From: Miltoncostaea oceani
GTDB taxonomy: Bacteria > Actinomycetota > Thermoleophilia > Miltoncostaeales > Miltoncostaeaceae
NCBI RefSeq assembly: GCF_018141545.1
Contig: NZ_CP064356.1
Span: forward strand, 2,059,001 to 2,123,000
Direction of reading: 5' to 3'
DNA length: 64,000 nt
The position numbers and the translations under genes were made by a program. Positions 1 through 9,209 of this stretch are shown in pieces. The stretch's first letter is position 1, and the number at the start of each line of letters is the position of its first letter. The notes below the pieces were generated by a model. The model worked only from the letters and a program-made list of their open reading frames with translations. It did not search any database and was not told where the DNA came from.

Positions 1-216
1 GTGCAGGCCGCGCCGTGCGGCCTCGGGCGCCACCTCCCCCACGGCGTGGCGCTGGCCGTCGATGTGGCCGGCGACGTACGCCTCGGCCACGGCGGCGTAG
101 ATCTCGGCGTGCGGGCACCCGGCATCGCCGGCGTGCAGCACCTCCGCGAGCCCGACGAGTATCGGCTGGAGGCTCCGATGCGCGATCGGGACGAGTGAGA
201 CTCCGTGGTCCGGCAC
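1..216 (-). CDS. hypothetical protein, 5' part only
   Basis: The gene runs off the left edge of the window; only the first 72 codons are visible. I chose the GTG at 216 because a good ribosome-binding site (AAAGGGGGA) lies just upstream and the reading frame then stays open to base 1. The visible part is a mildly hydrophobic, probably helical sequence (HRSLQPILVGLAEVLHAGD, then a segment with EIYAAVAEAYVAGHIDG). I do not recognise the family and see no signal peptide. The plus-strand frame across the same bases lacks a plausible translation start context and is taken as a shadow. Confidence 0.5.
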   Translation of the reverse strand, partial: MPDHGVSLVPIAHRSLQPILVGLAEVLHAGDAGCPHAEIYAAVAEAYVAGHIDGQRHAVGEVAPEAARRGLH

Positions 217-333
217 GGGGTCCCCCTTTCGTTGGTCGTGTGGTTCCGCACGTACCCGGGGGTCCACACGCGCCACCACCATCCGGTCGGCGGGGAACCA
301 CACCCGCCTGCCGTGCCCGCGCCGCCGGGACGG

Positions 334-537
334 TCAGCCGTCGAGCACGCGCTCCGCGTCGTGCTGCGAGAGCCCGGATCGCGCGATGACGTCCTGGCGG
401 TCGAGGCCGGCGAAGTACCCGCCGCGCATCGCCTTCGACAACTCCGGCCGCGCCGCCGGGTCCTCCGCGAACCGCGCCGCGGCGTCCTCGATCAGCGCTC
501 GCAGCTCGCCCCGTCGCCCCTCGGTGAGATCGCTCAT
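334..537 (-). CDS. small hypothetical protein, 67 aa
   Basis: A short protein of 67 residues starting at ATG 537. Its N-terminal half is charged and helical (MSDLTEGRRGELRALIEDAA). The C-terminal end, DRQDVIARSGLSQHDAERVL, looks like a helix-turn-helix-sized unit, which could mean a small DNA-associated protein, but the match is too short to name a family. It lies downstream of the gene at 558-845 on the same strand, with a 20-bp gap, so the two are probably co-transcribed. Codon use matches the neighbours. Function unknown. Confidence 0.55.
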   Translation of the reverse strand: MSDLTEGRRGELRALIEDAAARFAEDPAARPELSKAMRGGYFAGLDRQDVIARSGLSQHDAERVLDG

Positions 538-557
538 GGGCGGGACCCTACCGACGC

Positions 558-845
558 TCAGCGCTCGGCGGCGGCGGGGCCGAGGGCGTCCAGGACGTCC
601 TCCTCGAGGGCCGCGACCATGTCGTCGACGCGGGCCCCGCCGAGGCCGAGCGCCTCGGCCACCTCCGGCCGCGTCCGGGGCCGGGGCGGATCCCGGTCGA
701 GGCCGAGGCGCAGGCGCAGCACGGCGGCGAGGTCGGGTTCGAGGCGGGCGACCACGGGGGCGCGCGCCAGGGCACGCAGGTCGGGGGCGCCGGCGCGCGC
801 GAGCGCCGCGGCGCGGAGGGTGCGGAGGTCGTCGTCGTCGCTCAT
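558..845 (-). CDS. small protein resembling sigma-70 region 4
   Basis: The start is taken at ATG 845 (95 aa, MSDDDD...), since an upstream GTG would run into the promoter of the divergent protease gene. The second half reads VLRLRLGLDRD, then TRPEVAEALGLGGARVDDMV, then ALEEDVLDAL. This pattern parallels sigma-70 region 4 (arginine-rich helix, 'EVA..LGL...RV..M..ALE..L'), the helix-turn-helix that reads the -35 element. Regions 2 and 3 are absent, so it cannot act as a full sigma factor. It could be a stand-alone promoter-binding or sigma-mimic regulator, or a chance HTH. It sits 20 bp upstream of the small gene at 334-537. Confidence 0.5.
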   Translation of the reverse strand: MSDDDDLRTLRAAALARAGAPDLRALARAPVVARLEPDLAAVLRLRLGLDRDPPRPRTRPEVAEALGLGGARVDDMVAALEEDVLDALGPAAAER

Positions 846-908
846 CCGGGGGAGGCTATCCACCCGCACCGGGGTCGGGGAGCCGCCCGCGCCGATACGC
901 TGAAACCT

Positions 909-2588
909 GTGGGAACCTCACGCCTCGTCACCCTCGCGCTGCTCGCCGCCGCCGCTGTCGCGTCCACGGCCACCGCCGGGGCCGCCGCGCCGGCCACGAC
1001 GGCGGAGGCCCTGCGGCCGGTGGGGACCCCGCTGCGGGTCGTGATCCTGCCGGTCCGGCTGCGCGGGGAGCCGGTGCCGAGCGCGCAACGCCTGCGGCGG
1101 CTGCTGGACGACACGCGCACGCTGATGGCGCGGGCGTCGCGGGGGCGCATCGTGCTGAGCGGCGAGGTCGCGCCCACCATCCCCGCGGGACGGTACGAGA
1201 CGTCGCCCCGCTTCCTCGACCCCCGGATCTTCGGCGTGGCGGTCGCCCGGGCGTCCGCACGCGGCGTGACGTTCGCCGGCGCGGTGCCCGTGTTCGTCGC
1301 CGCGTCGCGGCAGCCCTCGTCGAGCTACGGCTCGACGGCGCAGGTGCTGCTGCAGGGGACGGGCTGGCGGGAGGCGGGGACGCTCGCCCACGAGCTCGGT
1401 CACGCCATGGGCCTGGAGCACGCCGTCGCCCCGACGGGGTGCCGCCGGCCGTTCTCCCCCCTCGGCTGCCTTGAGCGCCCCGCCAACGTCTTCGAGTACG
1501 GCGACGCCCTCGACATCATGGGGTACGGCGGCGACCGCTTCGGGGCGTACGCGATGGCCGTCCTCGGGCTCGCGCCCGTCGCGGACGCGCCGGCGGGCAC
1601 GTCGGCGACGCGGGTGCGCCCGGTCGACGGACCGCGGCCGACGCTGCTCCGCCTGCGCACCGCCGACGGCGACTGGTTCGTCGAGTCACGCCGCCGGGCG
1701 GCGTTGCGCTACTCCCGCCCGGTCGTCGCGCCCCGCGGCGTCGCCGTCTCCCGGGTCCCCGGGGCCTACTCCCCCGCCCCCGGCACCGACCTCTACCCGC
1801 GGCCCGTCCGGCTGCCGGCGACCGACCCGCAGGTCACGTGCCGCGCCGACGGGGCGTGCCTGGCGCGCCAGGTGCTCGCCCCGCGGCGGGTGCTCACGGT
1901 CCCCGGGGCGTTCCGCCTCAAGGTCGCCGGGGGGCGCGTCCCCCGCGTCGTGACCACCTGGCTCGACCGGACGCCCCCCGCGGTCGGCGTCGCGTCGACG
2001 CGCGTCGTGGCCCCGGTCGGCGGCGCCCCCGAGCTGCTGCTGGGGGTGACCGCGACGGCGCGGGGCGCCGGGGTGCTGACGCTCGAGATCACCCAGGGCG
2101 ACGTGGTCACGTCGGTGCCCGCCGACGACGTGCCGGGGCTGGTGGTGCGCGGCGCCGGCCAGGTGCGGGTGCCGCGCGGGACGGGCGCCCAGGTGTCGGT
2201 GACGGCGGTCGACGCCGCCGGGCACCGCTCCGCGCCGGCGGTCGCCGACCTGTCGGCCGTCCCCGTCGAGCCGGGGGCGACGACGACCTTCACGCCGGCG
2301 CTCGGCGCCCACCGGGCGGTGCCGACCCCCCTCCCCGCCGGGGGCGCCGTGACCGTCAGCGGCACCACCGACCCCGGCCTCGCCGGGCTGACGGGCCGCG
2401 TCGACGCCGTCAGCACCCGCGCCGGGGCGTCGATCCCGGTCGAGATCGGGGCGGGCGGCGTCTTCTCGGTCACATGGACCCCTCCGGCGCCGGGGGTCTA
2501 CCGCCTCACCACGCTCATCCCCGTGGCCCGCGAGCCGTTCGGCATCGAGCTCGTCTACTCCCGCCGGGTCGGCTACCTGCGGGCCTGA
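909..2588 (+). CDS. secreted metzincin-type zinc metallopeptidase
   Basis: A 559-residue exported protease. Residues 1-27 form a signal peptide ending near ATAGAA. The zinc site HELGHAMGLEH is at about residues 161-171, with the three histidines in the HExxHxxxxxH spacing of metzincins, followed by a Met-turn in DIMGYGGD about 40 residues later. The catalytic part therefore ends near residue 220; the rest is beta-rich, Ig/Big-like sequence that probably binds substrate or the cell wall. Which peptide it cleaves is not visible. The start is GTG 909; a GATACG box a few bases upstream suggests a very short 5' leader. The next gene follows after 62 bp on the same strand. Confidence 0.85.
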   Translation: MGTSRLVTLALLAAAAVASTATAGAAAPATTAEALRPVGTPLRVVILPVRLRGEPVPSAQRLRRLLDDTRTLMARASRGRIVLSGEVAPTIPAGRYETSPRFLDPRIFGVAVARASARGVTFAGAVPVFVAASRQPSSSYGSTAQVLLQGTGWREAGTLAHELGHAMGLEHAVAPTGCRRPFSPLGCLERPANVFEYGDALDIMGYGGDRFGAYAMAVLGLAPVADAPAGTSATRVRPVDGPRPTLLRLRTADGDWFVESRRRAALRYSRPVVAPRGVAVSRVPGAYSPAPGTDLYPRPVRLPATDPQVTCRADGACLARQVLAPRRVLTVPGAFRLKVAGGRVPRVVTTWLDRTPPAVGVASTRVVAPVGGAPELLLGVTATARGAGVLTLEITQGDVVTSVPADDVPGLVVRGAGQVRVPRGTGAQVSVTAVDAAGHRSAPAVADLSAVPVEPGATTTFTPALGAHRAVPTPLPAGGAVTVSGTTDPGLAGLTGRVDAVSTRAGASIPVEIGAGGVFSVTWTPPAPGVYRLTTLIPVAREPFGIELVYSRRVGYLRA

Positions 2589-2650
2589 CCGTCCCCGTCG
2601 CGCCCGGCGGGGCGATGGGTCACACTCCGCTGACCGCGAGAGGAGGCCCC

Positions 2651-3118
2651 ATGTCCGACGAGAACCCCACCGCCGCGTTCCCCGAGGCGCCGGCCGCGTC
2701 CGGCGGCGAGACCTGGATCGCCGACGCGATCGTGGCGAAGGTCGCCGCGACCGCGGCCCGCGAGGTCGACGGCGTCGAGGACCTCCGCGGCGGCGGCGTC
2801 CGCCGGGGATGGGTCCGCGCGTCGGAGCGCCGTCGTGGCGGGGCGTCCGTGAGGATCGACGCCGGCACCGCCACCATCGCGCTGCGCCTCGTGGTGCGCG
2901 ACGGCGTCGCCATACCCGGCGTGGTCGAGTCGGTGCGCGCACGGGTGGTCGAGCGCGTCGAGTTCGCGACCGGCATGACCGTCGCCCGCGTCGACATCGG
3001 CGTCGTCGACGTGGTCCCGCCGCCCGCGGAGGACGCCCCCGCGGAGGCGTCGCCCGCCGCGGCCGGGACCGCGCATGCCGGTCCCGACCCGTCCGCGGCG
3101 GTCCCCGCCGGCGCCTGA
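2651..3118 (+). CDS. Asp23/Gls24 family envelope stress protein
   Basis: A 155-residue protein starting at ATG 2651 behind an AGGAGG site. Residues 20-125 match the Asp23/Gls24 fold: WIADAIVAKVAATAAREVDG at the N-terminus, then IALRLVVRDG and VVERVEFATGMTVARVDI, a segment conserved in actinobacterial members associated with membrane and envelope homeostasis. The tail is Ala/Pro/Asp-rich and probably disordered. No transmembrane segment is seen, so it is likely cytoplasmic and held at the membrane by partners. It ends one base before the convergent methyltransferase gene. Confidence 0.8.
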   Translation: MSDENPTAAFPEAPAASGGETWIADAIVAKVAATAAREVDGVEDLRGGGVRRGWVRASERRRGGASVRIDAGTATIALRLVVRDGVAIPGVVESVRARVVERVEFATGMTVARVDIGVVDVVPPPAEDAPAEASPAAAGTAHAGPDPSAAVPAGA

Positions 3119-3119
3119 C

Positions 3120-4208
3120 TCAGACGCTCAGGAGGTAGAACCGCCAGAAGTCGTTCTCGATCGGCAGCACCCGCGCCCCGTCGAACCCGGCGGCGCGGGC
3201 GTAGCCGTCGACCGTCGACGCGCGCATCACCGTCCCCGTCGCCGCCGAGTGCGCGTCCTCCCGCCCGACGGGGAGGCAGTGCAGCACGCTGAAGCCGTAG
3301 TTCAGGCGCTCGATCTCGTCGCCGACGGCGCCGAACGCGTCGGCGACGCGCTCGTCGGCGATCAGCACCCGGCCCCCGGGACGCAGCAGGCCGCGCGCCG
3401 TGCGGAGCGCCTCCACGGGACGCGCCATGTCGTGCAGGGCCTCGAAGATCGTCACGAGGTCGTAGTCGCCCGACACCGCGTCGCTGACGTCCTGGGCGAA
3501 GAACCGGACCCGGTCCGTCAGGCCGCGGGCCGCGGCGAGCTCCCGCGCCGACGCGATCGACGCCTCGTCGGCGTCGAGCCCGTCGACCCGCGCCCCCGGG
3601 TACCCGGCCGCCAGGCTGACGCTCGACCAGCCGGCGCCGCAGCCCATGTCCGCCACCCGGACGCCCGGTGACCGCAGCAGCGCGTCGAGCTCGGGAACCG
3701 CGGGGATCCAGTCCTGGGCGAGGTGGTTGACGAACATCGGCCGGTTGAACGCCGCGATCCCCTCGCGGCACGCCGGGCCGAACGCCGGGTACGGGACGCC
3801 GTCGCCGGTGCGGAACGCCTCGACGAGGCGGTCGATCGGCTTCATCACGCCCGCGAGGACCCGGGCCATCGACGTCGCGTAGACGAGTGAGTCGGGGGCG
3901 AGCAGCGCGTCGCGGTGCCCGTCGGGGAGCGAGAACCGGCGCTCCCGCGCGGGCCGGGTGGCGTCGTCGACGACGACGATCCCCGCGACCGCCTGCTGCT
4001 CGAGCCACTCCCGGGCGTACCGCTCGTCGATGCCGGCGCGCGCGGCGAGCTCGCCGCTCGTCTGGTCGCCGCCCGCGTCGAGGGCGGCGTAGAGGCCGAG
4101 GCGGTCGCCGACGTCGATGCAGGCCAGCTCCAGCGCCCCCAGCAGGGCGCCGAACATGCGCTCGCCGAGCGCCTCGGAGGTGTGGGTGGGTGCGGCGGTG
4201 GTGCTCAT
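3120..4208 (-). CDS. SAM-dependent class I methyltransferase with N-terminal winged helix
   Basis: The start is ATG 4208 with GGGGAGGA upstream, giving 362 residues. Residues 20-100 form a winged-helix dimerisation domain (LGLYAALDAG...ELAARAGIDERYAREWL), followed by the Rossmann domain with the SAM-binding motif I VADMGCGAGWSS near residue 186, the acidic motif VDGLDAD, and motif post-I FEALHDMARP. This layout is that of small-molecule or O-methyltransferases rather than rRNA enzymes. The substrate is not predictable. It is divergent from the SARP regulator at 4332 across a 123-bp gap, an arrangement that makes regulation by it plausible. Confidence 0.85.
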   Translation of the reverse strand: MSTTAAPTHTSEALGERMFGALLGALELACIDVGDRLGLYAALDAGGDQTSGELAARAGIDERYAREWLEQQAVAGIVVVDDATRPARERRFSLPDGHRDALLAPDSLVYATSMARVLAGVMKPIDRLVEAFRTGDGVPYPAFGPACREGIAAFNRPMFVNHLAQDWIPAVPELDALLRSPGVRVADMGCGAGWSSVSLAAGYPGARVDGLDADEASIASARELAAARGLTDRVRFFAQDVSDAVSGDYDLVTIFEALHDMARPVEALRTARGLLRPGGRVLIADERVADAFGAVGDEIERLNYGFSVLHCLPVGREDAHSAATGTVMRASTVDGYARAAGFDGARVLPIENDFWRFYLLSV

Positions 4209-4331
4209 GGGTCCTCCCCGGGTGCGGTTGTCCGACGGCGACGATGCTGCGGCACGACCGTCCCGGCACCGTCTCGCGCCCCGTCTCGCGCGGGTCGCGC
4301 CCGCGCCGCGTGCCGCACTACGCTTGCGACC

Positions 4332-7300
4332 GTGCTCACCATCCGCGTGGTCGGCGGGATCGCCGCCGAGGTGGACGGGGCGCCCGTCGACCTCGGGACG
4401 GCGACCCGCGCCCGGGCGCTCCTCGCGTGGCTGGCGCTGCACCCCGGGATGCACGCCCGGGGCGACCTCGCCGCGCGCCTGCGCCCCGACGTGTCCGACG
4501 AGAGCGCCCGCAAGAGCCTGCGCCAGGCGGTCTGGGCGCTCCGCGGCGCGCTCGGGGAGGCGGCCGACGCGCTCGTCGCCGACCGCGACCGCGTCGGGTT
4601 GAGCGACGACCCGTCCCGTGTCGCGACCGACATCGCGACCGCCCGCGCCGCCCGGGACGCCGGCGACCTGGCGGGCGCCGTCGCGGTCGCCGGCGCGGGG
4701 GAGCTGCTGGCGGGGCTCGACGAGGAGTGGGTCGAGGCGGAGCGCGCCCGCCATCGCGAGGAGGTGCGGGGGATGCTCGGGGCGCTCGCGTCGGCGGCCG
4801 CCGAGGCCGGGGACGTGCCCGCCGCGATCGCCTGGGCACGACGGCGCGTCGCCGACGACCCCCACAGCGAGATCGCCGCGCGTGCCCTGATCGGCCTGCT
4901 CGCCCGGGCGGGGGACCGGGCCGGCGCCGTCGCGGCGATGGACGACCTGCGGACCCGGCTGCGGCGCGACCTCGGCATCGTGCCGTCGGCCGAGACCCGC
5001 GAGATGGTCGCCGAGGTGCGGGCCGGCGGCCCCGGCGCGACCACCGGGGCGGGGTCGTCGCCGACGCCCCTCCCCGCCCCGCTCGACCGACGTGGGCCGT
5101 TCGTCGGCCGCGCCGATGCGCTCGCCGTCCTGCAGGCGGCCTGGCGGGACGCGGCCTCGGGCGCGACGCGGATCGCGGTCGTCGCGGGCGAGCCCGGGAT
5201 CGGCAAGACCCGGCTGGCGTCGGCCCTCGCGGCGCAGGTGCACGGCAGGGGCGCCGCCGTGCTCTACGGACGGTCCGACGAGGACGCCCCCGTCCCCCAC
5301 CAGCCGTTCGTCGAGGCGCTGGAGCGGCACCTGCGCGCCCTGCCCTCCGCCGAGCGCGACGCGCTGATCGGGCGGCGGCGCCCCGACCTCGCCCGGGTGC
5401 TGCCGGCCGTCGAGCCCGACCCGGCCGCCGTCGCGCCCGACGACGCCGGCACGGGCCGGTACCGCGCCTTCGAGGCCGTCCGCGGGGTGCTGGAGGGGAT
5501 CGCCGCGGGACGGCCGACGCTGCTGGTGCTCGACGACCTCCACTGGATCGACCCCGCCGGGCTCCAGATGCTGCGCCACCTGACCCGCATGACCGGCGGG
5601 GCCCGGCTGCTCGTGGTCGGCACGTACCGCGACACCGAGGTGGGCCGCGCGCACCCCCTGGCGGCGGCGTTGTCGGACATCCGCCGCGACCAGCCCCTGG
5701 TGTCGGTGCCGCTCACGGGCCTCGACGAGGGGGAGGTCGCCGACCTCGTCGGGTCGCACGGCGGGCCCGTCGCCGACGCGGCGCGACTCGGGCGCCGCGC
5801 CCGCGGCAACCCCCTGCTACTCGGCGAGCTGGTGCGCGCGACGGCGGACGGCGGCGACGCGGGAGCGGCGGTCCCCGAGCGCGTCGTCGAGCTGGTCGGG
5901 CAACGCGTCGACCGGCTCGGCGACGACGTCGCGGCGACGCTCGAGACCGCCGCGCTCCTCGGGACCGAGTTCCCCCTGGACCTGCTGGAGGAGCTGCACG
6001 GGCCGGCGGCCCTCGCGGCGGTCGAGCGGGCGCGGGAGGCGGGCCTCGTGGCCGAGGCGGACCCCGCGACGGGGCGGCACGCGTTCGGCCACGCGCTGGT
6101 GGCGGAGGCGCTCGCCGACCGGCTGTCGCCGCCGCTCCGCCGCCGCCGCCACCGGCGGATCGCCGAGGTGGTGGTGCCCCGCGCCGAGCGCGACCCCGAC
6201 ACCCACGCGGCCGAGGCCGCCCGCCACCTGCAGGCGGCACTGCCGGACGCCGACCCCGAGGCGGCGGTCCGGTGGTCGATGGCGGCGGCGGCGCGGGCGC
6301 GGGCGCTGCTCGCCGACAACGAGGCCGCCGCGCACCTCGCGCGGGCGCTCGCCGCCCTGCCGGCCGGCGACCCCCGGCGGGCGGGGATGCTGGTGGCCCT
6401 CGGCGACGCGACCGGCCGCGCCGGCGACCGGGCGGCGTCGCGTGCCGCGTTCGCCGAGGCCGGGGACCTGGCGCGCGCCGCGGGGGACGCGCCGCTCGAG
6501 GCCCGCGCCGCCCTCGGCCGCGGGGGCCTCGGGACCGTGATCGGCCCGTGCGACCCCGGGGTCGCCGGCGCGCTCGAGGGCGCCCTCGCGTCCGTCGGCG
6601 GCACCGACCCGGACCTGCGGGCCCGCCTGCTCGGCCGGCTGGCGATCGAGCTCTACTACGCGGACCGCCCCCGGGCCGACGCCCTCAGCGCCGAGGCGGT
6701 GGCGGTGGCGCGCCGGACCGGCGACCCGGGGGCCCTGGCGGCGGCCCTCAACGCCCGGCGGGTGGCGATCTGGGACATCGACCACGCCGAGGAGCGCCTC
6801 GCGGTCGCCACGGAGATGACCGCGGCCGCGACCCGCGCGGGCGACGCGGCGACGGCGCTGCAGGGCCGGGCCTGGCGCGTGGTGGACCTGATGGAGCTCG
6901 CGCGGCTCGACGAGGTGCGCGCCGAGGTGGAGGCGTACGGCGCCGGCGCGGACGCCCTCGGCCTCCCCCACTACCGCTGGTGGACGCCGCTGTGGCGCGG
7001 GACCCTCGCCCTGCTCGAGGGGGACCGGGACGCCGCCGCCCGGCTCGGCGCGGAGGCCCTCGCCCTCGGGCGTCGCGCCGACGACCCCAACGTCCGGCTC
7101 CACGTGCTGATCCAGGAGGTCCAGGCCCTCATCGACACGGGCCGCTTCGACGGGTTCGACCGCGACTTCGTGGACCGCGGGGTCGCCGACTCCCCCGCGG
7201 CGTGGGCGTGGAAGACCTGGCTGGCGTGGGTCGAGGCGGGCCTCGGACACCGGGCGGAGGCGGAGGCGCTGGTCGACGACCTCGCGCGCGACGACTTCGC

Positions 7301-7631
7301 GGCCGTCCGCCTCGACGCGAACTGGCACGCCGTGGGCGACCTGGCGGAGGCCCTCGCGGTGCTCGGCCCCGCGCAGGCGGCGCGGGCCGCGCGGCTGCGG
7401 CGGATGCTCGCCCCCTACGCCGGCCTGGTCGGCGTCGTCGGCCGCGCCGCCGCCTGCTACGGACCGCTCGACCACCACCTCGGCCTGCTCGCCACCGTCG
7501 AGGGCGACCACGCCGGGGCGGTCTGCCACTTCGAGGAGGCCCTGCGGATCTGCGGGCGGATCGGGGCCGTGCCCCGATCCGCCCAGGTGCGCGCGCGCCT
7601 CGCGGAGGCGCGCGCGGCGCTCAGCCGGTGA
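4332..7631 (+). CDS. SARP-type transcriptional regulator with AAA ATPase and TPR domains
   Basis: A 1099-residue regulator starting at GTG 4332. Residues 1-95 are an OmpR-like winged helix (RVVGGIAAEVDG...DESARKSLRQAVWALRGALG), followed by a BTAD domain to about 240 that includes DLGIVPSAETREM. An AAA_16 ATPase follows, with Walker A GEPGIGKT near residue 288 and Walker B LLVLDDLHWID near 397. TPR-like alanine-rich helices fill residues 620-1090. This is the AfsR/large SARP layout; such proteins activate secondary metabolism or stress genes using ATP-dependent switching. Its likely local target is the divergent methyltransferase gene, but no operator is evident. The 3' end overlaps the convergent thioester-domain gene by 11 bp. 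Confidence 0.85.
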   Translation: MLTIRVVGGIAAEVDGAPVDLGTATRARALLAWLALHPGMHARGDLAARLRPDVSDESARKSLRQAVWALRGALGEAADALVADRDRVGLSDDPSRVATDIATARAARDAGDLAGAVAVAGAGELLAGLDEEWVEAERARHREEVRGMLGALASAAAEAGDVPAAIAWARRRVADDPHSEIAARALIGLLARAGDRAGAVAAMDDLRTRLRRDLGIVPSAETREMVAEVRAGGPGATTGAGSSPTPLPAPLDRRGPFVGRADALAVLQAAWRDAASGATRIAVVAGEPGIGKTRLASALAAQVHGRGAAVLYGRSDEDAPVPHQPFVEALERHLRALPSAERDALIGRRRPDLARVLPAVEPDPAAVAPDDAGTGRYRAFEAVRGVLEGIAAGRPTLLVLDDLHWIDPAGLQMLRHLTRMTGGARLLVVGTYRDTEVGRAHPLAAALSDIRRDQPLVSVPLTGLDEGEVADLVGSHGGPVADAARLGRRARGNPLLLGELVRATADGGDAGAAVPERVVELVGQRVDRLGDDVAATLETAALLGTEFPLDLLEELHGPAALAAVERAREAGLVAEADPATGRHAFGHALVAEALADRLSPPLRRRRHRRIAEVVVPRAERDPDTHAAEAARHLQAALPDADPEAAVRWSMAAAARARALLADNEAAAHLARALAALPAGDPRRAGMLVALGDATGRAGDRAASRAAFAEAGDLARAAGDAPLEARAALGRGGLGTVIGPCDPGVAGALEGALASVGGTDPDLRARLLGRLAIELYYADRPRADALSAEAVAVARRTGDPGALAAALNARRVAIWDIDHAEERLAVATEMTAAATRAGDAATALQGRAWRVVDLMELARLDEVRAEVEAYGAGADALGLPHYRWWTPLWRGTLALLEGDRDAAARLGAEALALGRRADDPNVRLHVLIQEVQALIDTGRFDGFDRDFVDRGVADSPAAWAWKTWLAWVEAGLGHRAEAEALVDDLARDDFAAVRLDANWHAVGDLAEALAVLGPAQAARAARLRRMLAPYAGLVGVVGRAAACYGPLDHHLGLLATVEGDHAGAVCHFEEALRICGRIGAVPRSAQVRARLAEARAALSR

Positions 7632-9096
7632 CGGCCGGCAGCAGCGTCCGCGGGATCGCCCGGACCATCGTGCAGGTGGTCGAGGCGGCACGCCGCACGC
7701 CGGGCGTGCTCGCCGTCGCGGTGTTGCAGCGGCGGCCCGTGATGTCGGCGTCGAGGCGCACCTTCAGCGTGAGGGTGCGCGTGGCGCCCGCCGCGAGGGA
7801 CGCGACGGTCCACACGACCCGGCCGCCGCGGAGGCTCGCGCCGGCGGGGACGGCCGCCAGGGACATGCCCGCGGGGAGCTGGTCGGTGACGGTCAGGCCG
7901 CGCGCCACGGTGGCGCCCGTGTTGGTGACGCGGATGGTGTAGCCGATCGTCCGGCCCGCGGTCGCCCGCGCCGGGCCGGTCTTGCGGACGCGCAGCCGGG
8001 GCCCGGTCTGGGTCGGGTGGTGCGGGGTCGTCTCGCTCGGCGTCGCCGGCGTCGGGATGGTCGGGTTCGACGACGGGCTCTCGAACGGCGCGACGGGCGT
8101 GTCGTACGAACCGGTGTCCGGCGTCGTCGGCGTCGTCGGGGTGCCGGGCGTGGTCGGGGTCGTCGGGGTAGTCGGGTTGCCGCCCTCCAGCGGGATCACC
8201 GGGCAGTCCTCGAAGGTGACGGTGGTCGTCGCGACGTACGGCGTCGCCGGGTTCAGCACCATCGTCTCCTGCGGGGTCGTCTGACCCGACGAGGCCCGGA
8301 CGAGGCGGGTGAGGGTGCCGCCGGTGGCGCGGGTCGTGACCGTCACGACGCCCTTCGTCGCGGACGACAGGGAGACGGTGGCGACGCCGTCGGCGGCGAA
8401 CCGCACCTGGGTGGCGCTCAGCACCGCGGACGCGCCGGTCGCGGACACCGTCGCGGAGCTCCCGGGGACGCCGGTGATGCGGAGGCGCACCACGCTCCGG
8501 CCCGCGCAGCCGCGCGGCATGTCCGGGGTCACGGTGAGCGGGCCGCCCACGGCCCGGCCGGCGGCCAGGACGCGGATCGCGGCGACGCGGGCGTTGAGGG
8601 CGGCGTCACCCGTCGGGTTCGTCTCGCGGGCCTCGCCCACCAGCTGCCACACCGCGACCTGGAGCGCACCGGCCTCGAGGGCGCGGGACGCCGCCGGCTG
8701 GGCGGCGATCAGCGCGGGGGCCTGCTCGATGAGCCAGGCGGCCTCGGCGTGCCGGGGCGACGTCAGGGCCGGGAGGTCGGCGGCCGTCGCGATGCGGACG
8801 TCGTAGTCCCGGCCCTCGCCGATGGCGTGCTTCAGGTCGACGCAGAAGCCCGCGCGGTCGACCGCGGTCCCGCCCGAGGGGGTGACGCGGAGCCGCAGCA
8901 GGCCCGGCGACGTCGAGTGCGTGGCGCCGTCGGTCCCGGTGACGGTGATCTTGGAGTAGGACGGGTCGACGTCGACCAGCCGCACCTTCGCGGGGGTCGC
9001 GGCGTTCGCGGCGACGGGCAGCATGGCCAGCGCCGCGACGGCGAGCAGCGCCGCGGTGGCGATCCGGCGGAGGTTCGGGCGGAGCGGGGCGATCAT
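7621..9096 (-). CDS. secreted thioester-domain (TED) surface protein with DUF11 domain
   Basis: A 491-residue secreted protein. Residues 1-33 are a signal peptide. The N-terminal domain has the two hallmarks of bacterial thioester domains: Cys85 in GFCVDLKHAI and Gln146 in ALQVAVWQLV (family pattern [FY]C.D ... Q.A.W), which form an internal Cys-Gln thioester able to bond covalently to host or environmental surfaces. A low-complexity Thr/Pro linker (TPTTPTTPGTPTTPTTPDT) at about 315-365 is followed by a DUF11-type domain (GYTIRVTNTGATVARGLTV). No LPxTG motif or C-terminal membrane anchor is seen, so attachment to the cell is unclear. It converges with the SARP gene. Confidence 0.75.
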   Translation of the reverse strand: MIAPLRPNLRRIATAALLAVAALAMLPVAANAATPAKVRLVDVDPSYSKITVTGTDGATHSTSPGLLRLRVTPSGGTAVDRAGFCVDLKHAIGEGRDYDVRIATAADLPALTSPRHAEAAWLIEQAPALIAAQPAASRALEAGALQVAVWQLVGEARETNPTGDAALNARVAAIRVLAAGRAVGGPLTVTPDMPRGCAGRSVVRLRITGVPGSSATVSATGASAVLSATQVRFAADGVATVSLSSATKGVVTVTTRATGGTLTRLVRASSGQTTPQETMVLNPATPYVATTTVTFEDCPVIPLEGGNPTTPTTPTTPGTPTTPTTPDTGSYDTPVAPFESPSSNPTIPTPATPSETTPHHPTQTGPRLRVRKTGPARATAGRTIGYTIRVTNTGATVARGLTVTDQLPAGMSLAAVPAGASLRGGRVVWTVASLAAGATRTLTLKVRLDADITGRRCNTATASTPGVRRAASTTCTMVRAIPRTLLPAVTG

Positions 9097-9209
9097 GCGG
9101 CGTGCCTCGGGGATCGGGGGGACGCGGGAGCCGGGCGTCCACGTTCCGGCACGGCTCCCATCGGTGACGGGAACCGTCCCTTTAGCGCCGCGCTAGGGTT
9201 TCGTCACAC

